Counted from the stretch's first letter, positions 13,048-23,066 are shown. The stretch is DNA of 64,000 nucleotides from Chitinimonas_A lacunae (GCF_042650885.1 NZ_JBHSBU010000001.1:2108001-2172000), one strand, 5' to 3'. Translations and numbers: made by a program. The notes: a model not told the origin generated them from the sequence alone.

Positions 13048-14550
13048 ATGGATCTGAGCCACTGGCGCAAACTGCTGCCCGCACCGGAAATCGAGCAACT
13101 GATCGCAGAAGCGAGTCAGGCCAATTTCGCCGACCCGTATCGTCTGCTGAGCCTGGCCGATCAAGCCATCGCCGCCGCCCAGTTGCGGCCCGATCCGGCG
13201 GGCGAACTGCGCGCCCGTTTCTACCGGGCGCTGGCGCTCAATACCATCGGCCACACCATGGAGGCGATCGACGAATTCAATCTGCTGCTTGATCTGGCCC
13301 GTGCCCAGCAGGATATGGATGCCGCCTTTGCCGCCCTGCGTGGCCTTGGCATCGTCTGCGACGGCACCGGCTGCTACGACGCCGCCCTCGACTATCTGCG
13401 CGGCGCCGAACAGTTGCTTGGCGATGACGCCGACGAGGATCAACGGCTCGATGTGCGCCAGAGCATGGCCATCGTCTATTCCAAGACCCAGCGCCCGGCC
13501 GAGGCCGCCGAAGTCTTTCTGCAACTGGTCGAGCGCTACCGCAGCCTGGGCCGGGTGCGCGATCAGGCGATCAATCTGTCCAATGCCGCCATCTGCTATG
13601 CCAAGCTCGGCCGCTACGAGCAGTCGCTGGATCTGAGCGACCGGGCCGAAGCGCTGGTGCGGCCGCAGAACTGGCCCTTGATGCTGGCCATCGTCCACGG
13701 CAATCGCGCCACCCCGCTGCTCGAACTCGAACGCTACGAGGAAGCCCAGGGCGAGCTGCTGGCCGCACTCCATGTGTTTCATACCGCCGGGCATGCCGTG
13801 GGCGAAATCGATGTACGCACCAAGCTTGGCCGCATCTATCGCCACCAAGGCGACCCGGCCACCGCGGCCTTGCTGCTCGAACTCGCGGTCGAGCGCGCCG
13901 CCGGCGCCGGCCTGGCCCCCGCCCGGGCCGAGGCGCAGAAGCTCCTGGTCAGCCTCTACCGCGAACAGGGCGATTTCGAACGGGCCTTGCTGCACAGCGA
14001 ATCGCTGCGCCAGCTCGAACGCGATCTGGGCGACCAGGAAACCCAGCGCCGGGTGCGCCAGCTCCAGACCGAACTCGACCTTGAACACGCCCGCCGCGAC
14101 GCCGACGAAGCACGGCGCCAGCGTGACCGGCTCCAGGCGGCCCACGCTGCCGAAGCCGAACAGCATGCCTCGCTCAAGGCCGCCAACAGCGTGCAGCGCC
14201 ATCTGATTGCCGCGATTGCCGGCGAGGGCGAGACCATCGATACGGCGCATCGCCGCGCCGAAGCCGAAGTCGCCCGCGCCACCCGCTACCACCGGCCGCT
14301 GGCCGCACTATGGCTGGCCCGCCGCCCCGGCTCGCTGCTGGCGGGTCTGATCGGCGAAGACGAAGTCCTGCTCGAACTCGAATCGGACGGTTATCTGCTG
14401 CTGCTGCCCGAGCGCGAGGCCAATGCCTTGCAGATGCGCTTCAGCCAGTTCTTCCCCAGCGGCGAATTCGGCAGTGCCGAGCTGCGGCCTGGCGACAGCC
14501 TGCAGAGCCTGATCGACCGCGCCCGCCGCCAGGCGCAACGCCAGTCCTGA
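13048..14550 (+). CDS. TPR / coiled-coil protein with degenerate GGDEF-like tail (paralogue B)
   Basis: 500 residues and homologous to the preceding gene along its whole length: both begin MDL...LLPAPE(I/L)E and contain the same TPR series, the same SVQR(N/H)LIAA segment after the coiled coil, and the same decayed tail. Here the GGDEF position reads ESDGYLLLLPERE, and the start of the tail reads EVARATRYHRPLAALWL. No catalytic residues of diguanylate cyclases remain. I place the start at ATG 13048 because it aligns with paralogue A; the frame continues eleven codons further upstream. No strong ribosome site is visible. Tandem duplication followed by parallel loss of the cyclase motif, or duplication of an already inactive gene, is the likely history. 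Confidence 0.72.
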   Translation: MDLSHWRKLLPAPEIEQLIAEASQANFADPYRLLSLADQAIAAAQLRPDPAGELRARFYRALALNTIGHTMEAIDEFNLLLDLARAQQDMDAAFAALRGLGIVCDGTGCYDAALDYLRGAEQLLGDDADEDQRLDVRQSMAIVYSKTQRPAEAAEVFLQLVERYRSLGRVRDQAINLSNAAICYAKLGRYEQSLDLSDRAEALVRPQNWPLMLAIVHGNRATPLLELERYEEAQGELLAALHVFHTAGHAVGEIDVRTKLGRIYRHQGDPATAALLLELAVERAAGAGLAPARAEAQKLLVSLYREQGDFERALLHSESLRQLERDLGDQETQRRVRQLQTELDLEHARRDADEARRQRDRLQAAHAAEAEQHASLKAANSVQRHLIAAIAGEGETIDTAHRRAEAEVARATRYHRPLAALWLARRPGSLLAGLIGEDEVLLELESDGYLLLLPEREANALQMRFSQFFPSGEFGSAELRPGDSLQSLIDRARRQAQRQS

Positions 14551-14629
14551 CCAGGAATTCCCCCAGCTAGGGCGATACCCAGGGGGGCTGGAATTTCCCG
14601 CGCAATGCCTCACACTCCTTCCTGCGCAA

Positions 14630-14672
14630 CGGTCCAGTCAAACTGATCGGACCGAGAAAGCTTTTATTTTTC
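14630..14672 (+). terminator. possible terminator after paralogue B
   Basis: CGGTCC pairs with GGACCG over a 13-base loop and is followed within ten bases by CTTTTATTTTTC. The stem is short, so this is tentative. Confidence 0.4.
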
Positions 14673-15063
14673 TTTGGAAGCCTTTCAACCTCTAGCAACC
14701 GTTTTTCAGAAAATTTGTTTTTAACGCGGACACCGTCAGCGCGGACAGCCAGGACATGACGATGACCACCGCGACGTTCTGACGGGAAGCGATCTGATAT
14801 GACGAGCGTGCTGTCAATTGTGGTTTTCCCAGATTTTGCAGAGCGCCCTGCCCGCCTAGATTGGCCGGTTTTCGCGAACTTCCGTCATCAGCGGTAGTTG
14901 AGCAAATGCTCAATTGCCGTAATAGGACGTATGACGGTAAAATTTTGCTGCTTTGCAGCAGCCCAAGATGCACGACTTGACACAACAACAAGCGCAACCG
15001 TCGCGGCAGGAAACCGCCCCTTTCCGCTGCGGCGTTTTTTCTGGCGCCGTCATCACGGAACGG
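14673..15063. other. gap upstream of ccoN with a nested palindrome
   Basis: No gene is supported; overlapping frames on both strands have poor composition and no ribosome sites. At 14898-14913 there is a perfect inverted repeat, TTGAGCA-AA-TGCTCAA. It is enclosed by CCGTCAT (14882-14888) and ATGACGG (14931-14937). The site resembles a dyad operator but does not fit the FNR spacing. Confidence 0.4.
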
Positions 15064-15112
15064 TTGACGCATATCAACAGGGGTTGCAGTCGGGCGACTT
15101 ATAGTCGCCGCG
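15064..15112 (+). promoter_or_regulatory. FNR/Anr-type class II promoter of ccoNOQP
   Basis: TTGAC-GCAT-ATCAA at 15064-15077 matches the FNR consensus TTGAT-N4-ATCAA in nine of ten conserved bases with the exact 4-bp spacer. A -10-like TATAGT lies at 15100-15105. If transcription starts near 15112, the box is centred at -41.5, the canonical class II activator position. FNR/Anr control of cbb3 oxidase genes is established in many proteobacteria. Confidence 0.75.
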
Positions 15113-15235
15113 TGATCGACCCCGTCTTGAATGATCTCGGCGAGGCAGCAGTACCGGCACCGCATGCACCAAGGCAGCGGTGTTTACAACCCATTCGCCG
15201 TCAAGGGTTCTAGTTTCAATACAACGGAGATTTCC

Positions 15236-16687
<1,452 letters not shown>

Positions 16688-16699
16688 GGAGTCCCCGCC

Positions 16700-17317
16700 A
16701 TGATGGAAAAAATCCAGAAGTTGATCGAAGAGCGGGTGGGCTACCTGATCGTCCTGACCCTGCTGGTGATCAGCGTCGCCGGCATGGTCGAGATCGTGCC
16801 GCTGATGTTCCAGCGCCAGACCACCCAGCCGATTCCGGGCGTCAAGCCCTATACCGCGCTGCAACTGGCCGGCCGCGATATCTATATCCGTGAAGGCTGC
16901 TACAACTGTCATTCGCAGATGATCCGGCCGTTCCGTGCCGAAACCGAGCGCTACGGCCACTACTCGGTGGCCGGTGAATCGGTGTACGACCACCCGTTCC
17001 AGTGGGGCTCCAAGCGTACCGGCCCCGATCTGGCCCGGGTTGGCGGCCGCTACTCCGACGAGTGGCACTACGTGCACCTGATCAACCCGCGCGATGTGGT
17101 GCCCGAGTCGAACATGCCGGCCTTCCCCTGGCTGGCCGACAACAAGGTGGATGCCGCGGTGATGCCGAAGAAGCTCGAAGCCATGCGCAAGCTCGGCGTG
17201 CCCTACACCGACCAGCAGATCCAGACCGCCGCCAAGGATGTCGAAGGCAAGACCGAGATCGAGGCGCTGATTGCCTATCTCCAGGGTCTGGGCCTGGCAC
17301 TGAAGAACGTGAGGTAA
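16700..17317 (+). CDS. ccoO: cbb3-type cytochrome c oxidase subunit II (monoheme)
   Basis: 205 residues. A single N-terminal membrane anchor (about residues 14-36) is followed by a periplasmic cytochrome c domain with the heme-binding CYNCH at residues 67-71. A methionine in SNMPAFPW is the likely sixth ligand. It passes electrons from CcoP to CcoN. A strong AAGGAG site lies ten bases before ATG 16700. It starts 12 bases after ccoN and precedes ccoQ by 3. Confidence 0.97.
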   Translation: MMEKIQKLIEERVGYLIVLTLLVISVAGMVEIVPLMFQRQTTQPIPGVKPYTALQLAGRDIYIREGCYNCHSQMIRPFRAETERYGHYSVAGESVYDHPFQWGSKRTGPDLARVGGRYSDEWHYVHLINPRDVVPESNMPAFPWLADNKVDAAVMPKKLEAMRKLGVPYTDQQIQTAAKDVEGKTEIEALIAYLQGLGLALKNVR

Positions 17318-17320
17318 GCC

Positions 17321-17491
17321 ATGGAAATCAATCTGTTCCGCGAAATCACCACCGTGGCAGCCTTCCTGTGCTTCAGCGCCATCGTGCTCTGGGCCTGGGG
17401 CCGGCCGGCCCAGAATGGCTTCAAGGAAGCCAGCCTGCAACCGATCGAAGACCAAGACACGCCCACGCCGCAGTGGAGTGAGAAATCATGA
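17321..17491 (+). CDS. ccoQ: cbb3 oxidase small subunit CcoQ/FixQ
   Basis: 56 residues beginning MEINLFREITTVAAFLCFSA. A single membrane helix (about residues 9-26) is followed by a short polar tail ending QWSEKS. This is the expected size and topology for CcoQ, which stabilises the cbb3 complex. It lies in the canonical place between ccoO and ccoP, and its TGA overlaps the ATG of ccoP (ATGA, 17488-17491). Confidence 0.92.
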   Translation: MEINLFREITTVAAFLCFSAIVLWAWGRPAQNGFKEASLQPIEDQDTPTPQWSEKS

Positions 17492-18417
17492 GCGACTTCT
17501 GGAATTACTACATCGCCGGCATCGTTATCCTGTCCCTGATTGCCCTGGCCTATGTGCTCAAGTCGCAGAGCGTGGTCAAGGTCAAGAAAGGGGAAAAGGT
17601 CGAGACACTGGGCCATGTATGGGACGGCGACTTGCAGGAGTACAACAATCCGCTGCCCAAGTGGTGGATCGGCCTGTTCTACCTGACCATCGTGTTCTCG
17701 GTCGGCTATCTGGTGTTCTATCCCGGCCTTGGCGCCTATCCGGGCCGGCTGGGCTGGAGCCAGGAAGGCCAGTACCGCGCCGAAGTGGTGGCCAAGGATG
17801 CCGAGGTCAAGCCACTGTACGACAAGTATCTGAAACAGGACCTGGCCACCATCGCCAAGGACCCCGAGGCACAGAAGATGGGTCAGAACCTGTTCCTGAC
17901 CTACTGCATGCAGTGCCACGGCTCGGATGCCCGCGGTGCCAAGGGCTTTCCCAACCTGACCGACCACGACTGGCTCTACGGCGGCACGCCGGAAAAGATC
18001 CAGGAGACCATCAACGCCGGTCGGCAGGGTCAGATGCCGGCATTCGGCGCAGCCTTCGGTGAAGAGAAGGTCAAGGACGTGGCCAACTATGTGCTCAAGA
18101 TCGCCGGCCGCAAGGAAGGCGTGGGCCCGGGTGAGTTCGACGCCCAGCGTGCCGTGCGCGGCAAGGCGACCTTCGACCAGGTCTGCGTCGCCTGCCACGG
18201 TACCGAGGGCAAGGGCAGCCAGGCACTCGGCGCCCCCAACCTGACCGACAAGGTCTGGCTCTACGGCGGCACCAAGACCACCATCGTCGAGACGATTACC
18301 AACGGCCGCAAGAACTATATGCCGGCCTGGAAGGAATTCCTCGGCGAAGGCAAGGTCCACCTGCTGGCCGGTTACGTCTACGGTCTGTCGCAGCGCAGCG
18401 GCGATACGCAGCCCTAA
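17488..18417 (+). CDS. ccoP: cbb3-type cytochrome c oxidase subunit III (diheme)
   Basis: 309 residues. Two N-terminal hydrophobic segments (about residues 6-24 and 58-80) are followed by two cytochrome c domains with heme motifs CMQCH at 140-144 and CVACH at 233-237. Each is followed by a matching GGT-x-x-x-I-x-x-T-I and MPA(F/W) ligand region. It receives electrons from soluble cytochrome c or the bc1 complex. Translation is coupled to ccoQ by a four-base overlap. A terminator follows. Confidence 0.97.
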   Translation: MSDFWNYYIAGIVILSLIALAYVLKSQSVVKVKKGEKVETLGHVWDGDLQEYNNPLPKWWIGLFYLTIVFSVGYLVFYPGLGAYPGRLGWSQEGQYRAEVVAKDAEVKPLYDKYLKQDLATIAKDPEAQKMGQNLFLTYCMQCHGSDARGAKGFPNLTDHDWLYGGTPEKIQETINAGRQGQMPAFGAAFGEEKVKDVANYVLKIAGRKEGVGPGEFDAQRAVRGKATFDQVCVACHGTEGKGSQALGAPNLTDKVWLYGGTKTTIVETITNGRKNYMPAWKEFLGEGKVHLLAGYVYGLSQRSGDTQP

Positions 18418-18424
18418 GCTGATC

Positions 18425-18454
18425 ACGGCCATGCCTCACGGCATGGCCGTTTTT
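18425..18454 (+). terminator. terminator after ccoP
   Basis: A perfect eleven-base stem, ACGGCCATGCC with GGCATGGCCGT, loop TCAC, then TTTT. It separates ccoNOQP from ccoG, so ccoG/ccoH expression relies on read-through or its own promoter. Confidence 0.85.
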
Positions 18455-18520
18455 CCAGACAGATGTTTTCCGCCAACCCGTGCGGTTGCCGAAAAATCTT
18501 TGTCCTCCCCCTCCCCGATC

Positions 18521-19987
18521 ATGACCCAGTCATTCAAAAACATCCCGATCAAGGTGGTGCCGGCTGCCCCTGCGCCGGATCCGGCTGTACCGGCCAGTGA
18601 AGAGGTCGAGCTGGTCAAGCTGTATGCGGCGGCCAAGAAGGTCTATCCGCGCTGGATCAACGGCCGCTTCACCCAGTGGCGCTGGTTCTGGGTGGTGGCG
18701 ACCCAGCTGTTCTTCTATGGCGTGCCGTGGTTGCAGTGGAACGAGCGCCAGATGATGCTGTTCGATCTGGTCGAGCGGAAATTCTACGTTTTTGGCCTGG
18801 TGTTCCTGCCGCAGGACTTTATCTATCTGACCGCGCTGCTGCTGATGAGCGCGCTTGGCCTGTTCGTCTGGACCTCGATCGGCGGCCGCCTGTGGTGTGG
18901 CTATTCCTGTCCGCAGACCGTCTATACCGAGATCTTTCTGTGGATCGAGAAGCTGGTCGAGGGTGACCGCAATGCCCGCATCAAGCTCGATGCCGCCCCG
19001 CTGTCGCCACGCAAGTTCCGTCTCAAGCTCACCAAGCATGCGCTGTGGATCGCGCTCGCCCTGTGGACCGGCTTCACCTTCGTGGGCTACTTCACCCCGA
19101 TCCGTGAACTGGCCGACAAGCTGCCGTCGCTGAGCTACGGGCCGTGGGAGACCTTCTGGATCCTGTTCTACGGCTTTGCCACCTACGGCAACGCCGGCTG
19201 GATGCGCGAGCAGGTGTGCAAATATATGTGCCCCTATGCCCGCTTCCAGAGCGTGATGTTCGACCCCGACACGCTGCTGATCAGCTACGACGCCGAACGC
19301 GGCGACCCGCGCGGCAGCCGGCGCAAGGACGCCGACTACAAGTCCGAAGGGCTGGGCGACTGTATCGACTGCAAGGTGTGTGTGCAGGTCTGTCCGGTCG
19401 GCATCGATATCCGTGACGGTCTGCAATACGAGTGCATCGCCTGCGGCGCCTGCATCGACGCCTGCGACTCGATCATGGACAAGATGAATTACCCGCGCGG
19501 CCTGATTCGCTATACCACCGAGAATGCGCTGGCACACAAATATCCCGACAGCCAGATCGTCAACCATATCGTGCGGCCTCGGGTGGTGATGTACTCGGCG
19601 GCGCTGCTGATCGTGACGGCCGGGGTGGTCTTCTCACTGCTGACCAAGTCGCCGATCGTGGTCAATGTGACGCGCGACCGCAATACCCTGACCCGCGAGA
19701 CCGACGAGGGGCTATACGAGAACAGCTACCGTATCCAGATCCAGAATACCGACGAGCTGCCGCACCGCTTTGCCATCCGCGCCGATGGTCTGCCCGATCT
19801 GCGGGTGATCACCGACCATGGCGAAGTGATCAGCGTGCCGGCCAATGGCACGGCGGTGGTCGGGGTGCGGGTGCAGGCCGAACCCCAGCATGTGTCGCGC
19901 GGCTCGAAGAAGATCTATTTCGAAGTTCAATCGGCCGATGACTTGACCCTCAAGGTCAAGGAGAAGGCCAGCTTTATCGGCAGGTGA
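18521..19987 (+). CDS. ccoG: cytochrome c oxidase accessory protein CcoG (FixG-like ferredoxin)
   Basis: 488 residues. Several membrane helices in the first half include a WCGYSCPQ motif near residue 126. A di-[4Fe-4S] ferredoxin domain has cysteines at 281/284/287/291 and 305/308/311/315. A C-terminal Ig-like periplasmic domain follows. CcoG helps reduce and deliver copper for CuB assembly in cbb3 oxidase. I use ATG 18521 (MTQSFKN), which agrees with family N-termini. It lacks a clear ribosome site, and the frame stays open upstream into the terminator hairpin. Confidence 0.94.
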   Translation: MTQSFKNIPIKVVPAAPAPDPAVPASEEVELVKLYAAAKKVYPRWINGRFTQWRWFWVVATQLFFYGVPWLQWNERQMMLFDLVERKFYVFGLVFLPQDFIYLTALLLMSALGLFVWTSIGGRLWCGYSCPQTVYTEIFLWIEKLVEGDRNARIKLDAAPLSPRKFRLKLTKHALWIALALWTGFTFVGYFTPIRELADKLPSLSYGPWETFWILFYGFATYGNAGWMREQVCKYMCPYARFQSVMFDPDTLLISYDAERGDPRGSRRKDADYKSEGLGDCIDCKVCVQVCPVGIDIRDGLQYECIACGACIDACDSIMDKMNYPRGLIRYTTENALAHKYPDSQIVNHIVRPRVVMYSAALLIVTAGVVFSLLTKSPIVVNVTRDRNTLTRETDEGLYENSYRIQIQNTDELPHRFAIRADGLPDLRVITDHGEVISVPANGTAVVGVRVQAEPQHVSRGSKKIYFEVQSADDLTLKVKEKASFIGR

Positions 19988-19991
19988 TCTG

Positions 19992-20486
19992 ATGCAAGAC
20001 AAGTCGCAGGGCTGGCAGCGCCAGCCCATGGTGTGGCTGTTTCTCGGTGTGCTGGCGCTCAGCCTCGTTGGCTGCGCCGTGATGCTGTGGCTGGCGCTGC
20101 GCAGCAATGACGGGCTGGTGGCCGACGACTACTACAAGCGTGGCCAGGAAATCGGCATGGAACTCAAACGCGACCATGCCGCGCGCGAGCTGGGGCTGTC
20201 GGCCCAACTGCTGCTGGGCGAAGACGGCCAGACGCTGCGGCTACAGATGCCGGGCAAGGAAACCCAGTTGCAACTGCGGCTGGTCCATCCGACCCGGGCC
20301 GGTCTGGACCGCCAGGTCGAGCTGCGCCCCGAAGCACCGGGCCTCTATCTCGGCCGCCTGAACGAGCCTTTGCCGCACCAGCGCTGGCTGGTGCAACTCG
20401 AGGACCCGAGCGGTCACTGGCGGCTGCGTAGCGAGGCACTGCTCGGCCCCGGACGGACCGCCTTGCTGCAACCGCCGCCGCGCTGA
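19992..20486 (+). CDS. ccoH: cbb3 assembly protein CcoH/FixH
   Basis: 164 residues. One N-terminal membrane helix (about residues 13-36) is followed by the conserved DDYYKRGQEI segment and a beta-rich periplasmic domain, as in FixH. CcoH binds CcoN and assists assembly of the oxidase. It follows ccoG by four bases. The copper ATPase ccoI and ccoS, often next in line, are absent from this window. The next feature is a long inverted repeat. Confidence 0.88.
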   Translation: MQDKSQGWQRQPMVWLFLGVLALSLVGCAVMLWLALRSNDGLVADDYYKRGQEIGMELKRDHAARELGLSAQLLLGEDGQTLRLQMPGKETQLQLRLVHPTRAGLDRQVELRPEAPGLYLGRLNEPLPHQRWLVQLEDPSGHWRLRSEALLGPGRTALLQPPPR

Positions 20487-20492
20487 GGGCGG

Positions 20493-20541
20493 GCGAAACT
20501 TGTCTAGCGAAGAGTTGCGCTGTGTTCTAGACAGGTTTCGC
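20493..20541. repeat. 15-bp inverted repeat after ccoH
   Basis: GCGAAACTTGTCTAG (20493-20507) pairs with CTAGACAGGTTTCGC (20527-20541) at 14 of 15 positions, the exception being a G-T pair. The 19-base loop is followed by no T-run. It could be a processing or stability hairpin at the end of the ccoGH transcript, or an operator. Confidence 0.6.
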
Positions 20542-20584
20542 GCAAAGCGGGCCGGGACAGTAGCGCATGCATTGCCAGCAATTT

Positions 20585-20658
20585 CGTCCTTTATATTTCC
20601 TTTTCTTAAAAATACATCATCTAATCTTGCAAGTTTTTTGCTTAATTTTTTCTAAATC
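20585..20658 (+). repeat. AT-rich intergenic repeat, copy 3 (divergent)
   Basis: Contains TTCTTAAAAATACATCATCTAATCTTGCAA split by short substitutions, then TTAATTTTTTCTAAAT, matching the order of blocks in copy 2. The rest of the gap to 20910 holds an AATTAGAA/TTCTAATT inverted repeat (20782-20807) and no gene. Confidence 0.45.
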
Positions 20659-20910
20659 CCCTCTTCCCTGAACAGGGTCTTGTGCTGGCTGCTGCACGGA
20701 TCGGGTGCTAGCGCTTTGGCAGGATTTTGCCAATCGGGGGAAATCCCTAAGCCAACGACACTGGTCTTGCCGAGCCCAAAAAATTAGAATTCTCTTGTTT
20801 TCTAATTAATATATTTTTTCGGGCCCACGCCAAAGCCGCCGATAGGTTCTATCCTTCGGGCTGACCCTCTATCTTCCGGCCAGGTGTGGTGCATTCCGGA
20901 GCCTGCGCCC

Positions 20911-21363
20911 ATGCAAGCCAGACAGCACAAAACCCATACGCCGGGACTGGATCTGTCGTCCATGTTCAAGTCGCATCAGCCCACCCAGGAACTGGTCCAG
21001 CCACGCGCCACGCGTTACCCGGCGCATTGGCGGGTCGCCGTCCTGCTCGATGAGGAGCGGGTGATCGAAGCGCGTAGCGTCAATATTTCGCGTACCGGTA
21101 TTGCGCTGCATTGCCAGCAGACCTTACCGGGGAATTTTCATGGTTGGCTGTATATCGAAATCCCGCCACGCTTTCCCCTCTCGGCCGGTGGGGTCCGCCA
21201 GATCGTGCAAACCCGGGCCCAGATAATCTATACCGTACACGACAGCAAGGCGCAGTGTTTCCGCAGCGGGATGCAGTTCAGTGCTTTTATCGGCGACGCT
21301 GAAAAAATCCTGGCACGGGAGCTGGAGCAGCATTTCTCCGGCTACCGCGACCGCAGCGCCTGA
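20911..21363 (+). CDS. PilZ-domain protein
   Basis: 150 residues. The first ~30 are variable and a PilZ-like beta-barrel fills the rest. It shows an arginine-rich entry (RATRYPAHWRV, residues ~32-41) and the NISRTG motif at residues 58-63, matching the (D/N)xSxxG c-di-GMP-binding signature. The RxxxR half is not a perfect match. PilZ proteins typically bind c-di-GMP and alter motility or secretion machines. ATG 20911 follows GGAG. It lies 54 bases upstream of the chemoreceptor gene and probably shares its transcript, suggesting an effect on taxis, which is inference. Confidence 0.75.
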   Translation: MQARQHKTHTPGLDLSSMFKSHQPTQELVQPRATRYPAHWRVAVLLDEERVIEARSVNISRTGIALHCQQTLPGNFHGWLYIEIPPRFPLSAGGVRQIVQTRAQIIYTVHDSKAQCFRSGMQFSAFIGDAEKILARELEQHFSGYRDRSA

Positions 21364-21417
21364 TTCGTCGGCAGCAAGCTGCCGGGGTTTCCCATCCATC
21401 TTTACTGGGAGTTTGCG

Positions 21418-22947
21418 ATGCACTTCTTTCACAGCATCCAGGGGCGTCTCAATCTTCTGTTTGTGGTGATCGTCACGACGGTTCTGGCGCTGCTGGGAGC
21501 CTATAACGGCGCCGTCACCCGCGACCGGCTGGAGAAAGGGTTGGCCGAGCAGCAGCGGGCGCTGGCCGGCCGGCTGCAACTGAGCCTGCCCGAGGCAATC
21601 TGGAACTTCAATGAAGGCCAGATCGGCAAAATCCTCGAAGCGGAAATGGGCGAATCCATCGTGCATGGCATTCTGCTTGAGATGGACGGCAAATTCCTGG
21701 GCGGCCGCAAGCGCGGCAGCGACGGCAAACCCACCCCGGCGGCCAAGGACGACCAACTCAGCGGCACGCCCTTTAAGGTCGATCTGATGTTCGACGACAG
21801 CGGCACCATGAAGAAGGTGGCCACCGCCCATGTCTATGTGTCGCGCGACGAAGTCGAGGAAGCGGTGCGCGACAACTGGATCGCCCTGCTGATCCAGATT
21901 GTGGTGCTCGATGTGGTGCTGCTGGTAGCGCTGTCGCTCAGTCTGTCGGCGGTGGTGCTCAAACCGCTGAGCCGGCTCAACCATGCGCTTCATGCTATCG
22001 CCTCGGGCGATGCCGACCTGACCCGCCGGCTCGAAGTCCAGGGCAAGAACGAATTCGCCGAAGTCTCGCGCTCCTTCAATCTATTTGTCGCCCGCTTGCA
22101 AGGCGTGATGCAGCAAGTGGCCGAAACCGCTATCCAACTGGCTGCGGCCGCCGAGCAGACTACCCGGATCACCGAACAGGCCAACGTCGGTATCCAGGCA
22201 CAGCAACAGCAGACCGACGAAGTGGTCAGCGTGGTATCGGAGCTGGGCCACCAGATCCATGAAATCTCCAACAGCACCGCCAAGGCTTCCGAAGCCGCCG
22301 CCTACGCCGACGAAGAGGCCAAGCGCGGTCATAGCGTGGTGGCCGATGCGATTCAGACCATCAGCGAAGCCACCAGCGAGGTACAGAACGCAGCCGAAGT
22401 GATCGAGCAGTTGTCGCGCAATAGCAAGAAAATCGGCACGGTGCTGCTGGTGATCAACGATATCGCCAAGCAGACCAATCTGCTGGCACTCAACGCCGCC
22501 ATCGAGGCTGCACGGGCGGGCGAGGCAGGCCGTGGCTTTGCGGTGGTGGCCGACGAGGTACGCACGCTTGCCAACCGCACCCACGAATCCACCACCGAAA
22601 TCCAGGAGGTGATCAGCGAGCTGCAACAGGGCACCGAAGACGCGGTAATGGCAATGAAAAACAGTCGCGGCAAGGCCGATCTTGGCTTGAAGCGCGCCCA
22701 TGAAGCCGGTTCGGCCATCGAGCGGCTGGCCGATTCGGCCCGGCAGATCGCCCAGCTCGACGACGAAATCGCGCTGGCCAGCGCCCGCCAGGACAAGATG
22801 GTCGATGAAATGACCGGCAATATCCGACAGATTCGCAATATCGTCGGCGAAGCCGCCAGCGGCGCCCAGCAGACCGCCATCGCCAGCGAGGAAGTGGCCC
22901 GACTGGCGACCCGGCTACAGATCGCCGTCGAGCAGTTCAAGATTTAA
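21418..22947 (+). CDS. methyl-accepting chemotaxis protein
   Basis: 509 residues: N-terminal membrane helix (about 10-28), a ~130-residue periplasmic sensor region of unknown ligand, a second helix (about 158-182), a HAMP domain (about 183-240), and a long helical signalling domain. The highly conserved hairpin tip contains NLLALNAAIEAARAGE and GRGFAVVADEVR. It would control CheA activity and thus flagellar or twitching direction. No che genes are in the window, so it is an orphan receptor. ATG 21418 follows TGGGAG. Confidence 0.95.
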   Translation: MHFFHSIQGRLNLLFVVIVTTVLALLGAYNGAVTRDRLEKGLAEQQRALAGRLQLSLPEAIWNFNEGQIGKILEAEMGESIVHGILLEMDGKFLGGRKRGSDGKPTPAAKDDQLSGTPFKVDLMFDDSGTMKKVATAHVYVSRDEVEEAVRDNWIALLIQIVVLDVVLLVALSLSLSAVVLKPLSRLNHALHAIASGDADLTRRLEVQGKNEFAEVSRSFNLFVARLQGVMQQVAETAIQLAAAAEQTTRITEQANVGIQAQQQQTDEVVSVVSELGHQIHEISNSTAKASEAAAYADEEAKRGHSVVADAIQTISEATSEVQNAAEVIEQLSRNSKKIGTVLLVINDIAKQTNLLALNAAIEAARAGEAGRGFAVVADEVRTLANRTHESTTEIQEVISELQQGTEDAVMAMKNSRGKADLGLKRAHEAGSAIERLADSARQIAQLDDEIALASARQDKMVDEMTGNIRQIRNIVGEAASGAQQTAIASEEVARLATRLQIAVEQFKI

Positions 22948-22979
22948 GCGGAGGGAATCGGAACGGGGAAAACTGCCAA

Positions 22980-23066
22980 ACTTGTCTTTAGGAAAATTTC
23001 CAGACAGATGGCTTCTAGATCTATAGCCATAAGAAAATAGAAATTAATCTTTTTTCAAGCAAACTT
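22980..23066 (-). repeat. possible AT-rich intergenic repeat copy (divergent, inverted)
   Basis: Read on the minus strand it ends in GGAAATTTTCCTAAAG and has CTATAGATCTAG in the middle, resembling the TATATCT and AATTTTCC blocks of the family. The match is weak and membership is uncertain. Confidence 0.3.

Noticed and set aside
14898..14913. TTGAGCAAATGCTCAA as an FNR box
   Set aside because: Half-sites are six rather than four bases apart and end in G/C; the site at 15064-15077 fits properly.
14692..15165. 157-codon minus-strand frame upstream of ccoN
   Set aside because: Would cover the FNR promoter and palindrome; no family resemblance and atypical composition.
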